From NCBI RefSeq assembly GCF_910592395.1, contig NC_088309.1:12714599-12778598 (forward strand): a stretch of DNA of 64,000 bases. The letters are read 5' to 3'. Of the stretch, positions 46,824 to 57,311 are shown piece after piece (the stretch's first letter is position 1; each line of letters opens with the position of its first letter). A program made the translations under genes and the position numbers. This DNA is from Lineus longissimus (lineage: Eukaryota > Nemertea > Pilidiophora > Heteronemertea > Lineidae). The notes under the pieces are model-generated. The model worked only from the letters and a program-made list of their open reading frames with translations, had not been told where the DNA came from and ran no database searches.

Positions 46824-47576
46824 TGTTGACGCGGAGCCGAAGACAGCGCGAGTCCCGGCCCGGCCGGAAGCGATCGATTGAGAAAAAAAAACAACATCGT
46901 GATCTGAGAACTTAGAATTTACCTTTCGCTCGCTCAAAACCTAGTATTTCTTCGCACATCGGAAAAAGTGATCGTTATCATGGATAGATATTCAGATTAA
47001 TAAACATCTTAAGAACACAGAGGTGAAGTGCTGTATCGTGTTTCGCTCAGACTTTCACTGGATTAAACTACTTTGTAGGCAATCAGCCTTTTTTCTCGGA
47101 AAATTACCGCGTTCTTGATGACTGCCGAAACCTCGTGCAGCGCAACGCAAGTTGATTTACCTGATTCTCAAGGAGTTTCGCTCGTCATCATTTGTGTCAT
47201 TGTTCCGCCGCACTAATTTGACAATCGTGGATAACTTTTATTGATTTATTGGAAAACCCCGGGGTTACGTGATTTCGTGCGCGCGTGTGTGGTATATATA
47301 TATATTTCGTCGTCTGTTCTTCCACTAATTGGATATCATTGTTTTGAAGACCTGGAGGGATCCGGGTATGTGATTCGTTGTCTATAGGATTATAAATATA
47401 CTAAACTAGCCTACATGTATTCCTCTACGTGTCTGGAGCACTGGGAAATCAGGATTAGGACCACACGGCCAGACTCTAGTGATTGAGGACGACAAGAAGG
47501 TGAGATAGTGATTGATTTTATTAGAATTGTTTTCGATACAGTCCTCGAGTGTGGCGATAGCAGATCCGCCAAAACA
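46824..47576 (+). repeat. 3' LTR of the BEL/Pao element (753 bp)
   Basis: Starts TGTTGACGCGG and ends CCAAAACA, followed by the right target duplication cccgc. Eight substitutions relative to the 5' LTR. The end of pol's last frame (stop 46879-46881) runs into it. Confidence 0.97.
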
Positions 47577-47581
47577 CCCGC

Positions 47582-48166
47582 CACCGCCATTTTTTATCCA
47601 GCTGACGTCATTGATGACGCAGTTATGTTAATTTGCCTCTGCTGTGCATGCAACCAACTTGTTCCTGCTCAGCAGTCTGCTGTGTACATAGCCACTTCGT
47701 ATTATAAAACCTTGCGTGTTCTGTGTCATGGCTTGTATGTGCTCGAGTTATGTCTGCTTGCTTGACTCAGGCTTGCATTTGGCCTAGTTTTGCAATTATA
47801 GCTCCAAATGTAACCACGATCCTAGGATGAGCAGGCTGTGTATTGTATAAAGGAAAATACACCTAGGGACCATTGCGTTGGTTGCTTTCTTTGCGCAAAG
47901 TCCAGTAAGCAAAATTGGTTACATTAGTTTGTGAGATATCATATGGTGTATATCAGTATGAGCTGGATAGCACACATGAATACCCAAAGCAGGAAAGGCA
48001 CTCGGAATATGATGCTAATTTTACAACCAATCACTCCTCGATGACTTTTTCATTCTATAATACATCTGATTAAACCAGTACATTGTACTTTTACTCGCAC
48101 ATGCATGTTATTCTTAATGTAGTTTACCATCCAACACTTTCAAACCTTTCTGGTACTCGGCAGACC
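47582..48166. other. Right flank of the BEL/Pao insertion, nothing recognised
   Basis: No coding, RNA or repeat feature recognised between the retrotransposon and the next MITE. Confidence 0.4.
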
Positions 48167-48168
48167 TA

Positions 48169-48953
48169 CAGTAAGAGTGCAAAAATATAAGAACACCCCA
48201 TAAAGGATATTTCTCTCTTCAATGCAACCTTCTGTTCTTTTCTCTGCTTCGACAGGCTTACCTCAGGCTTACCTTAATAACTTGAAGATAGTGATTTAAA
48301 GATGTGGACAAAATATCAGGAAAATATTACAAAAAATATCATGACAAACCCAACTGTCTCATTATTCAAATAATTTATCGCAAACTAATGTCATATTATT
48401 CTATGATCAATTCGAAGATATTCTGCCAAAAAATTCTTAAAAACTCATTTCATTTTGAGAATATCATGAGTTATCGTGAATATCATCTGGCACCTCTTCA
48501 GCTAATTTTTCAAATTATGAACTCCCCCTAGGTGGACAAATTAGATAATAAGCTGGAGTCGTTTTATTAAGTTCATGAGAGCCTGATATAACATTAAAAA
48601 TTTCGTCGAAAGTTTAAAACTTTCAAAATATAAAAATTTTGATAATTTGTAATATTGCAAAGCGGAAGTGAGATTTTCCGAATTTTTTTCTTCAGGAATT
48701 CTTATGATTATCGATAGAGTGATGTGACATCATTTTGGGACCAATAATTTGAAGCATTGAAAACGTCTTTTTTTATGATATTTTCAAATTGTGATGTTTT
48801 CGTGATATTTTAAAATCTTTAAATTACTGTGGACAACATTCAAAAGTCATTAGGTAAAGCTTAAGGTGAGCCAGTCTGGTTTTTAAGGTGGCAGAGAATA
48901 GGACATATCCTAACTTTGTGGGGTGTTCTAATATAATATTTTTCACGCTACTG
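48169..48953. mobile_element. Tc1/mariner-type foldback MITE (785 bp, TA target site)
   Basis: TA flanks both sides (48167-48168, 48954-48955). The ends are CAGTAAGAGTGC and (inverted) CAGTAGCGTG, followed inward by agaacaccccataaagg and agaacaccccacaaag. The interior is strongly AT-rich with long imperfect palindromy (gtggacaaaatatcagg at 48303 against an inverse near 48830). No transposase. Confidence 0.75.
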
Positions 48954-49479
48954 TAACTTGATGTTTTTTTTGGTCAAATAATCCAGGATATATGACTATA
49001 TATGGCAAATACTCTCCCATGTGACGAGTGGCCATAACACAATGTAAACAGCGCTTATCACATAAATATACATGCGCTACGATAGATTGACTGGTATGGG
49101 ATGCTTTAAAGAAGGAATGTCGAAAGCATATCACCTGGTTTGGATAACTATAGCTTTCAGGAATTCTCTGAAGTCTCGCGCAATGGTCATTGAGTTTAAA
49201 AAATTAAAAATAATAATCATGAGACTAATATAGCACTAAATCCAACTGGTTTCAGTTGCTCAACGTACTTCACATTATTACCCCTAGCTTATTGGCCTGT
49301 ACATTCATGATTCAAGCTCTACTCTCTGGGAGTTTGTGTTTAAAAGTCATTGACAAAAATTTCTGAAGTAATGAAAGACTGTTCTCTTTTTTGAAACTGC
49401 ACAGTTACTGGGTACCGTTCTCCAGAGCAGACATAATATTCTCACAAGCATTTCAACAACTGAAGAAAATCTCAGTGTG
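48954..49479. other. Intergenic, nothing recognised
   Basis: AT-rich sequence before the tRNA-like element; no exon or repeat seen. Confidence 0.4.
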
Positions 49480-49620
49480 GGCCTGCTAGCTCAGCGGATA
49501 GAACTCAGCATGTTGAAACTGATTCCATGGATCAAAACGTTGTGAGATCGAATCTATTTGGCACCCGACCATGTTTTTCTTTTCTTCTTTTTTTCTTTGC
49601 TTTTCCTTTTTTGTTATCTG
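49480..49620 (+). mobile_element. tRNA-like / SINE-type sequence with Pol III boxes
   Basis: Perfect A box TAGCTCAGCGG (49487-49497) and B box GATCGAATC (49546-49554), then ggcaccc (49560-49566) and a long T-rich run that could terminate Pol III. The anticodon region is 10-15 nt too long and the acceptor stem pairs poorly, so a tRNA pseudogene or SINE head is more likely than a working tRNA. Confidence 0.6.
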
Positions 49621-49742
49621 TTATTATTTTCCATTACTCCATGTACATTAAATGAGGTAATGACAGGGAATGACCAAAAATACCACTTGAGCACAGTTTG
49701 TAACTGAGTTGAGAAGCAACATGTTGCATCGGTGTGCATACC

Positions 49743-50969
49743 GGTGTACCCCCATTTCGCCTACACCCATTTCGCCTACACCCATTTCGCCTATTACCCA
49801 TTTCGCCTACCCCCATTTCGCCTACCCCCATTTCGCCCACTCACCATTTCGCCTACACCCACTTCGCCTATTCACCATTTCGCCTACTCACCATTTCGCC
49901 TACTCACCATTTCGCCTACTAAAAAGGAAAAGAGTGGTGTGCGCTGGACATTTGAACAATTTTACGAATTGTTGAGCTTGGTTTTTTTCCTTTATATTAT
50001 AGCATATTTCCCAGTTAAACTTTACCATACTTTATCATTCCAACCCGGCCTCTTGAGACAAGACTACCATTGATTTTTTAAGCCTTTTTGCAGTTAAATT
50101 GTCACAGTTCGACCGCCTCACAATGCTTCGGGTTGTGAATCTGAAATTTGGATATGACATTCCAGACAGTCAGGCGAGTAAATGGTGAAATTTTATTAGA
50201 ACTGGTGGTTGTCCACGAATTTTTTTTCTTCAAATTGGACAAATTTGAGAGACCATGATATTTCCACTGTTTTCAGCCAAATCTCAAAATTTATTTTTTC
50301 ATCAAAAAAATTATTTTTATCTGTAGACTTGCCATACCAAATATCTTTCCAATACCTCTCCAAATAGGCACTTGACAGTTGAAAACACACTCGCGTCTAA
50401 TTTATAGGTCTGGAACCTCCAACCTATGAATATTCAATGGTGGTCTTGTCTCTCTTCACTTCACTTAATTGGGGGTGGGGGGAGGGAAGGTCACTCTTCA
50501 ACATGTAGATATTGATGTGTTCGGGTCAATTGCCGACATACTAGTACTTCCATTTTCAAGGGGTTATAAAGGCGAGGGGGGGGGGCTTTTCATCATTTCA
50601 ATTATGAATATTTGTAAGTGAAGAACCCAAGAGTCTTGGCCTGTTTTTTCACATCTTGGTACAACCAAGCGCTGCCCTACAGGATATCTTCATTGTGGAG
50701 CTTGGCTTTACAAATGGTCATTACATCTTTTGAATTTGAAGTCACTATCATAAAACATTTGAAATGATGTAGGCGAAATGGGTAATAGGCGAAATGGTGA
50801 ATAGGCGAAATGGGTGTTGGCGAAATGGTGAGTAGGCGAAATGGTGAGTAGGCGAAATGGGTAATATGCGAAATGGTGAATAGGCGAAATGGGTGTAGGC
50901 GAAATGGTGAGTAGGCGAAATGGGTAAATTTTGTAGGCGAAATGGGTGTAGGCGAAATGGGGATGAACC
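49743..50969. mobile_element. Family C foldback MITE, copy 2
   Basis: Begins GGTGTACCCCCATTTCGCC and ends GGCGAAATGGGGATGAACC, with a perfect 9-bp duplication gtgcatacc (49734-49742 and 50970-50978). Arms are 'ccatttcgcctacaccc' arrays (49752-49920; inverse 50770-50960). It shares gcgagtaaatggtgaaattt and the following ~120 bp with copy 1, but carries about 590 bp of different interior. No coding similarity. Confidence 0.93.
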
Positions 50970-50978
50970 GTGCATACC

Positions 50979-51341
50979 ACACTACTTATGATCAAGCAAC
51001 CCTATGATTGGTTGACATTGGTTCATGTTTAAAGAGGAGCTAGCAGTTTATGTTTTTTCAGAGATTACCATTGCACCATATAGAACTTATCCATATAAAA
51101 GCACCCCACAATTTGCGCCGCGATAATCCTATTAGTTTAGAAGTTATTAGACAGTGAAATAGTGCTTAATCCCAAATGCTATTCAAACTTGGCGCCGCGG
51201 AAACTCCGGCCTATGACGTAGGTTCTAGCCCGAGCTAGCCATTGACAGCCTGTTGGATACATGCCAAGTGCATGTCAGAACAGGTATCGAGCTCACACAT
51301 GGTGCATTTAAATGCTAAATTTCGCTAAATTTTCCCACAAA
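50979..51341. promoter_or_regulatory. Region upstream of the THAP exon
   Basis: Between the family C copy and the THAP start codon. GC content rises around 51185-51240 (ggcgccgcggaaactccgg). This could be a promoter for the plus-strand gene, but no core element was identified. Confidence 0.3.
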
Positions 51342-51595
51342 ATGACGAGGAAATTCGTGGCAATTAATTGTTGTCATGCAGACAATCAGCTATATGAACT
51401 TCCAACAAAAAAGAGGGATCCAACGGGCGAATTTCGCAAAAAGTGGGTGGCGTTTATTCGGCAAAAACGGGCCGACTGGAAGCCGAAAGATGATCCCAGC
51501 AAAGATTCATCGATGATATGTTACAAACATTTTACGGAGTCCTGCTTCACTAACTGGGCGAAATACCATCGGACAGATGAGTTTAGGGCAAAAAA
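51342..51595 (+). CDS. THAP zinc-finger exon
   Basis: The start MTRKFVAINCCH at 51342 begins a THAP DNA-binding domain: CCHADNQ, LYELP, KKWVAFIRQKRADWKP, SMICYKHFTESCF. This is the C2CH spacing of THAP domains, found in transcription factors and in P-element/Kolobok-type transposases. An upstream in-frame ATG (51312) also exists, but the family starts at or next to MxRxCVxxxC. The exon ends at a good donor (aa|gtaagt, 51596). Its phase (2 nt left over) does not fit the exon at 51954/51973, so either an exon is missed or the THAP exon belongs to a damaged or separate gene. Confidence 0.7.
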
Positions 51596-51953
51596 GTAAG
51601 TTTACAGTCTACTTTTGTTCGTGTTTTTCGCAGAATGAAATTTTTTTTGGATCTGTCAAACGAAACGTCCAAATGGCCTCGACCCGACATGCCCGATCAG
51701 CTGTTCACTGTCAACACTGCAAGCTACATTGAAATTGTTGTTACATACATTTCGTGTTGATTTCATGATACATCATACCGGTACACACCACTGGGGCACT
51801 GCCACTCTATCAGAAGAGATCACCTCTTCTTACATGTTTCAGAAAATATGTATTCTAAGATGCTGAGCTGTCACTTGAATGGAACAGAGTCTGAGGAAAT
51901 TGTGATTTATAACTCTTGATGAACCTTGCAGTACTTCTACCTTGTTTGTGTAG

Positions 51954-53237
51954 TACGAAATTATCTCTGCAGATTTATGCAAGAACATGTTGAAACCGGC
52001 CAACAAGAAGATATGTGCTGATATCAAGTCTTGGATCAAGAGCATAAAGTACCATTTGTATTGGTCTGTTATGTCTTCCCCTCCTGGTGACCAAGCCATA
52101 ATTGAAAAAAAGCACATACAAAACAAGCATGACAACTGTGGTCATGATGGACCTGTTTCTCAGAAGATGTGGCTGACCCCAGGTAAGACTAGTTTTTTTC
52201 ACACCACGACCACTGTGTTATCATGTCAACATCATCAGTGAAATTCCTGAAATGTGATCCTAGAACTTATTTGTTATGTCTAGGCATAATTTTCTCTTTC
52301 AGGAACTGAAGCTTGTGACAAGTTGGTAGAGCTGCTGACTAAAACAAGGATGATGAATGATGTCCACAAGATGTCTTCACTTGGGCAGACAAGAAGTATC
52401 GAATCCTTTCACAGCATTGTCAATCACTTTGCTCCAAAAATGATAAAATTCAGCTATGAAGGCCAGCAAAGCAGGTAAGTTTTACTCTCTACTACCACCT
52501 AAAAACTTTGACCTCGTCCGATGTAGGGTACAGTACTGTGAAAATACATGTGCATGTACACTGATCCACATGAGAGTACATGAGATATATGCTAAATAGA
52601 GTCATGACATTGATTGACAGTTCACCCTCTTTTTTTCAGGACTATCCTGGCTGCCCTCCATCACAATGAGAATTCAGAGAGGCCCCAGGCTGTAACAGCA
52701 GCTGGAGAAGACAGATTCCGTATTGACTTCCCAAAACACAAAATGGGTGGACACGCTGTGCGAAAAATCCTTGAGGAAGCAACATACGGTAAGAAACCAA
52801 ATTTACATTTTTTTAGGCTGTTTTGCCAGTAGTTTACAATGTCAAGACACGTTCCCTCTACTCAGTCAGTGTCCTGGCTTTTGGGAAGCTATGGGAATAT
52901 GTCTGCTCCAAGCATGATCCTTAATGACCTTATGTCAAGATGTGAAATGACTCTGTCATGTTTGTGATGGTAAAATAAATCAGAACAAAGTGATGTATCA
53001 TTTAAATTGATGATTTGTATTTGACTTCGAACTTGTGAATTTACATTTCATCTAGGAAACTTTGTTCTACTTCCAGGGTATGTGGATGAATGTTTCAATC
53101 ACTTAGAGGTCCTAGTAAAGGAAAGAGCAGTGCCAGAGCCACGGGAAGTTCATCCAACACTGACCCAAAATCTGGAGCAACCGGTCAAGTCTGATGCAAT
53201 TCAGCAACGCTTTTCCAGGTTCAAAAACAATACCTGA
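51954..53237 (+). CDS. Four-exon gene of an uncharacterised THAP-associated protein family
   Basis: Exons with matching phases are 51954(or 51973)-52182, 52303-52474, 52640-52788 and 53077-53237; all donors are GTAAG and all acceptors are pyrimidine-rich YAG. The protein reads KICADIKSWIKSIKYHLYWSV, then CGHDGPVSQKMW and RSIESFHSIVNHFAPKMI. These are followed by FSYEGQQSRTILAALHHNEN across a splice, and it ends FSRFKNNT. This matches, as I remember it, the conserved C-terminal half of a large uncharacterised, probably transposase-derived family in fishes and invertebrates that often has a THAP domain at its N-terminus. Open frames and good splice sites suggest it is or recently was expressed. 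No poly(A) signal was seen before the convergent gene. Confidence 0.65.
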
Positions 53238-53333
53238 AATCCATGCAAGACTCTTCAACTGACACCTAACAACCTAAGACACTTACTACTGACTGTTTTT
53301 GAGTCCTTGAATCATTGTACAAACCGGAGCTAG
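53238..53333. terminator. Shared 96-bp 3' intergenic gap of two convergent genes
   Basis: The stops of the plus-strand gene (53235-53237) and the minus-strand P2X7-like gene (53334-53336) face each other. I see no canonical AATAAA on either strand within the gap, so the transcripts probably overlap. Confidence 0.35.
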
Positions 53334-54610
53334 TCAATTGCAATGTTTAAAATTCAGCTTCAGGAATCTCTGCTGGCATCCAGTGAATGTAAACTGTTCC
53401 TCTGCACCAGGGGGCGGATAATTTGCTCTAATGCAACACACAGAGCATGCTAGCAACACTATCCTATTGTGTCGTCCGGCAAATCCCCAACACCAGCGCA
53501 TCAGTTGTCTGTAAGCGACATGCCTCATTTTAGCATTCCTTGGTCCATCTATGGCCTTTGAACCATACTGCTGCTTGTAGAAGAGCCACGCTGTCTGGAG
53601 TGTCCATACATTCAGGCAGATTGGGTTAAAACCAGGATGATCAACGATGCACACAGGTCACGCCCCGACATCCTCGTCCAAAACAAACGGTATTTCGGCA
53701 ATCGTGTTTCGTGCCTGCAATGCCTCTGTGCAGCAAACACACTCCTCAGCTTTTGGCATGGGTTGGCAGTTGCCACACTCGCACCTGAAAGCGTAAGAAC
53801 GGAATATGTGTTTAATTTCTACTTGTTTGTTTGGGCTGAAAATGAAGCATTTTTTGTGGGGATATTCTGACCTTGTCACTTGTGAACTGCTGCTTATTCA
53901 TTTATTTACAAATGCAATGCAGGCCTAGCTAGGGCTATTATTTATATAACAGAGATTTCATTCTTATTTCTAAATTATGGCCAAACATTGTTTGATAATA
54001 TTCTTGTAAACTGCTGCTTATTCATCATCAATATTCATACAATCAATGTAAATAAAATATCAGAGTTATTTCATTCTAATGAGTCTTTCTTTCTAATTTA
54101 TTTCGCAAGCCATTGCACTGCCACATGCATGACATATATAAGGGGTAGGCTATCGGTGTTGTCTCACCGTGTTGAACATACATTGTTGTTGAACATACAT
54201 TGTCGTAAATATTGGCTTGGGTGTACATTATGCACTGGACACTGTGTTTAATGTCTGATGAGTTCCCGTGGTGCATGTGCCGTAAATGATAATCAAATCA
54301 CACTATAGGCTTGTAACTTTAGGCTCTCATAGATAATAGAATCAAATAGATCTTACCATTCTTGCAAACGGGCAGGATCGGTCCTCCACTGTCGATCATC
54401 TGCCATCACTTCCACAACATGCATGGCATCCGCTGGTGCTTCAGGCTCGAACATCCACGGTCCTACAAACCACTGCTCGCCGTCTTCCCCGGCTTCATTG
54501 GCATGGACAAGGCAATCTCCATCTTCAGACACTTCAAAACTATCCAATTCAGAAGAAACTTCCGACAAGGCGGCAGAGAAATCGCTAAAATCGCTTGATA
54601 AATCACTCAT
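53334..54610 (-). CDS. P2X7-intracellular-domain protein, two exons, in-frame TGA
   Basis: Minus-strand gene. Exon 1 (start 54610 at MSDLSSDFSDFSAALSEV, or 54724 with a longer N-terminus) is acidic, passes GPWMFEPEAPADA and ends RLQEW at donor 54356. A 572-nt intron follows. Exon 2 (53784-53334) opens after the acceptor gctttcag and restores RLQEWCECGNCQPMP across the splice. Next come EECVCC, CIVDHPGFNPICLNVW, AYRQLMRWCWGFAGR and the final YPPPGAEEQFTFTG. This is the order of the zinc-binding P2X7 C-terminal (ballast) domain as found alone in many invertebrate proteins; no channel part is present. A TGA at 53658-53660 interrupts the frame between EDVGA and PVCIVDH. The frame is otherwise perfect, so this is a single nonsense change (CGA to TGA fits), a sequencing error, or a polymorphism. 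Confidence 0.8.
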
Positions 54611-54724
54611 CGCTATTATTCCATCCATATGCTTCGCTAATGTACACATCAATGGCGGACCGGATTTCTTTGGGCTAGATATGACGTTTACATCCGGGTA
54701 CCTCGTCATGACCTGGTTTTCCAC

Positions 54725-54826
54725 AATAAATGCTAATTTTCAACAGCTTTCACAAACTCGAGTGAGCTCAGCTTGGCAGCGATGTAATTGATATGTGATA
54801 ATTGTTTTGTTGATATAGGAATCTGA
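54725..54826. promoter_or_regulatory. Region upstream of the P2X7-like gene
   Basis: Between the longest possible start of the P2X7-like gene and the TIR element at 54832. If this is the promoter, the TIR element sits immediately upstream of it. No core motif identified. Confidence 0.25.
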
Positions 54827-54831
54827 ATATG

Positions 54832-56017
54832 CAGTGTTCTTGCCAGTCCATTTAAACGGGGCGCTGGCGCCCCGTTTAAATTTTAGCAGTGAAAATGCGC
54901 CCCGTCTAAAATTAGCCCGCCCTGTTAAATTTGCAGCCGCCCTCTTTAAATTCACCCCCGCCATGCTTAAATCCCAGCCAATAGTTACACAAACACAGCC
55001 GTAAATATCGCATATAACATTCCGCCGTCACTCAACGATCATTATTCCACCGCAACACAACAGCAGTAGGGCCTACTACCATTACTTTCCACGTGTTCCG
55101 GCAGACGACGGTCGGCCAATAACAATCACCCGTAGCCTTGGCAGCGAGGTCAAGCGCACCTGTACGATCGGCTAGCGGCAGAGCGGGGCGGTTGTTTTTA
55201 ATTATGTGAAAAGAGTGCTTGCAGGTGTGCCGCAGGTGGATGATAATAGCTGTCGGCGTAAAATCAGCAGTCTCTTTCAATTGATATACAGGGTACAACG
55301 GGATCAAACGAGAAGAAGGCCTCTACAAATTTTCAACAAAGTAAACATTGTACATGTATAGAAGCGTCGATCATCATCATGTCATCATGAAGAAGCACAG
55401 GGCTTGCACAGTTGGTTACTGCGCATCCGCGGGCTGCGGGATGCGCAGTTGACGATGTCCTGTCCGGGGAGCAAGCGGGGAGGGCAAGGCCAAGGGGGAT
55501 CAAAAACTTTTTTTGGAACCAGTGAATTTTTAATTCGTTCAACTTCACTTTTTTATCGTATAAACTGTCTTCAGGTGGTTATTTTATGTTGAGTGCCCGT
55601 TCAAACACAACTTTTTATCTCTCCGTATAATATAGTGTACCCGACCGTACAGCGGTGCACAAACATCGGAAAACGTACAAAATACGGTTGAAACGTACAA
55701 GTAAACAGCCCTGCGCATGTAACGGTTTGAATACTAGTATTTACGTGGATACCCCGCCTTGCGTCCCTCCCGCTGACCGACGTGACGCCGCAAATTACCG
55801 TGAAGCAAAATGTTTTGCCTACGATACTAACGCTGCAATGTCGTTTTATATCATCAGAATTAGGCCTGAAATTGCACCTCAGAGCATCTAGGTTTCAAAA
55901 TTTTTCCGGGGGAGGGCCCCCGGACCCCCCCTCACCAAAAATGCACCTGCGGCGCATATAGGAGCTGGCCTCCGGCCAGCTGCGCCCCGTTTGATTGAAA
56001 TCCTGGCGAGAACACTG
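54832..56017. mobile_element. 1.19-kb TIR element of uncertain class
   Basis: Left CAGTGTTCTTGCCAG and right (inverted) CAGTGTTCTCGCCAG, followed inward on both sides by aaacggggcgc. Identical flanks atatg (54827-54831 and 56018-56022) may be a 5-bp duplication; an 8-bp hAT-type duplication is not visible. The interior has GC-rich blocks (55890-55935, a run of gggggagggcccccgg) and no transposase. Confidence 0.65.
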
Positions 56018-56022
56018 ATATG

Positions 56023-57311
56023 TGTAATAAATGCGTGTTCCTCTTTAATGGTCTCCGTGTTATATTATGTGCTACTTAAAATGATCCAATGAACTATCAA
56101 GTAAATGTTCTAAAGACAATCTCATCTCAATATTGGTATCAACCATGAGCTTATGGTGAGGAGCTTCGAATTTTCGTGAGCTGCTGGTGTTAGCAACATC
56201 AGAGCTAAGGTAGTTGTCTTTGGTATCAAACTTTAGATTATGGGGGTAAGTTTGAACTGACACACTTGCATGTCTCACTTACCTACTACAAGACAGCCAG
56301 GGCTTAGGTAGAGGTGTTTGTTAGCAAACGTTATGCCTAAAGACAGTTACACCTAAGGCAGTCGGTTTTTCGTTCAAAATTTTAACTCTATACACACCAT
56401 AAGGTGTCAACCATGTTGACGATTGCCCCACTTGACTCTTCACCCTCCCGTCCACCTGCCTGCAGCAATTGACCCTCTGTCGCCTAAAGGCTTGTCTGGC
56501 TATTCTTATTTTTATTAGTCTATTAGCTGATTGGTCAATGATGTTTACTCTGGGATTCCGAACACATGATCTGTCCTGGTCTTTTTTCGGCCACAGGGGA
56601 ATACCTTCATGAAATAACAATTCATAGACTTCAGATGAATCCAGAATTCAATGAGGTTCTTCCTTGGATCTTAATACAATCCTGAATATCTTGTTATACT
56701 CGGTGTATTTCTTGAATTATCTTGTTCGAATCCAAAGAGAGATCATCAGTAAAACCAATGAAGACTGCCCACTCAAAATTCACATTCATATTACTGAAGA
56801 AACATTAAGTTTTGAGAACAACCAACATGCTCTATCACCCACACAAGTGCAATTGAGGCGATTTTGTTGTCTGCACTAAATTTCTGACCACAGTATTCTG
56901 TGATATCATCAGATCTGTGTTAACAATTTTTTACTTTTATGTGCACTGATATTCACACAAAGTCACACAGGGACCATGTGCTCAATTTGGGTACTGTTAA
57001 TGCTTGTCATTTGCAATATACAATGCACAACCAACAAATGAAAAATTTTAACAAGTAACAGCTGAATTTGCAGGTTAGTGCAATCTATAAAATGAACGAG
57101 CAGGGCTGAAACTTTGTTACCTAGGCCTATATTCTCGAATTTGACCTCGAGTGTGTTGTTGTTATGTCCACCTTCAAAAGATTGCCTAAACCTGCAGCTA
57201 CAATGATGGCACAATTTTTTAAAACTTATCTGCACGGAAAGTGTTCTTTTCAGGGCTTTTGTAAAGGGTATTTTCGCATTGTCTAATGGGCATTTTCAAA
57301 GCAAAATGTCT
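56023..57311. other. Stretch upstream of the Helitron helicase relic
   Basis: No gene called. 56967-57022 (agggaccatgtgctcaattt ... gtcatttgcaata) resembles 60493-60550 in the same orientation. Read on the minus strand both give QMT-I-...-EHMVP, so a piece of the same coding sequence may be present twice. No Rep domain was found here. Confidence 0.4.

Larger units (their letters stand above)
39150..47576 (+). mobile_element. BEL/Pao LTR retrotransposon with extra SGNH ORF
   Basis: 8427-bp element: 5' LTR (39150-39902), PBS, SGNH-hydrolase-like ORF, gag with BEL/Pao zinc knuckles and aspartic protease, broken reverse transcriptase/RNase H/integrase, PPT, 3' LTR (46824-47576). A perfect 5-bp target duplication cccgc flanks it (39145-39149 and 47577-47581). 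The gag-PR-RT-RH-IN order, the YMDD reverse transcriptase and the gag CCHC-type finger cluster place it in BEL/Pao. LTR identity of about 98.9% means a young insertion. Pol cannot be read through: frame changes near 43565, 43815 and 46600 and in-frame stops at 44421, 44664 and 44758. This copy is therefore not autonomous as sequenced, while its first two ORFs are intact. Confidence 0.96.

Noticed and set aside
49480-49566. Functional tRNA gene
   Set aside because: A and B boxes are perfect but the acceptor stem and anticodon arm do not fold canonically; SINE or pseudogene is more likely.
49709-50073. His/Phe/Ala/Tyr repeat ORFs (also 3554-3876 and 50677-50995)
   Set aside because: Translations of the family C minisatellite; identical repeats are open in several frames and both orientations.
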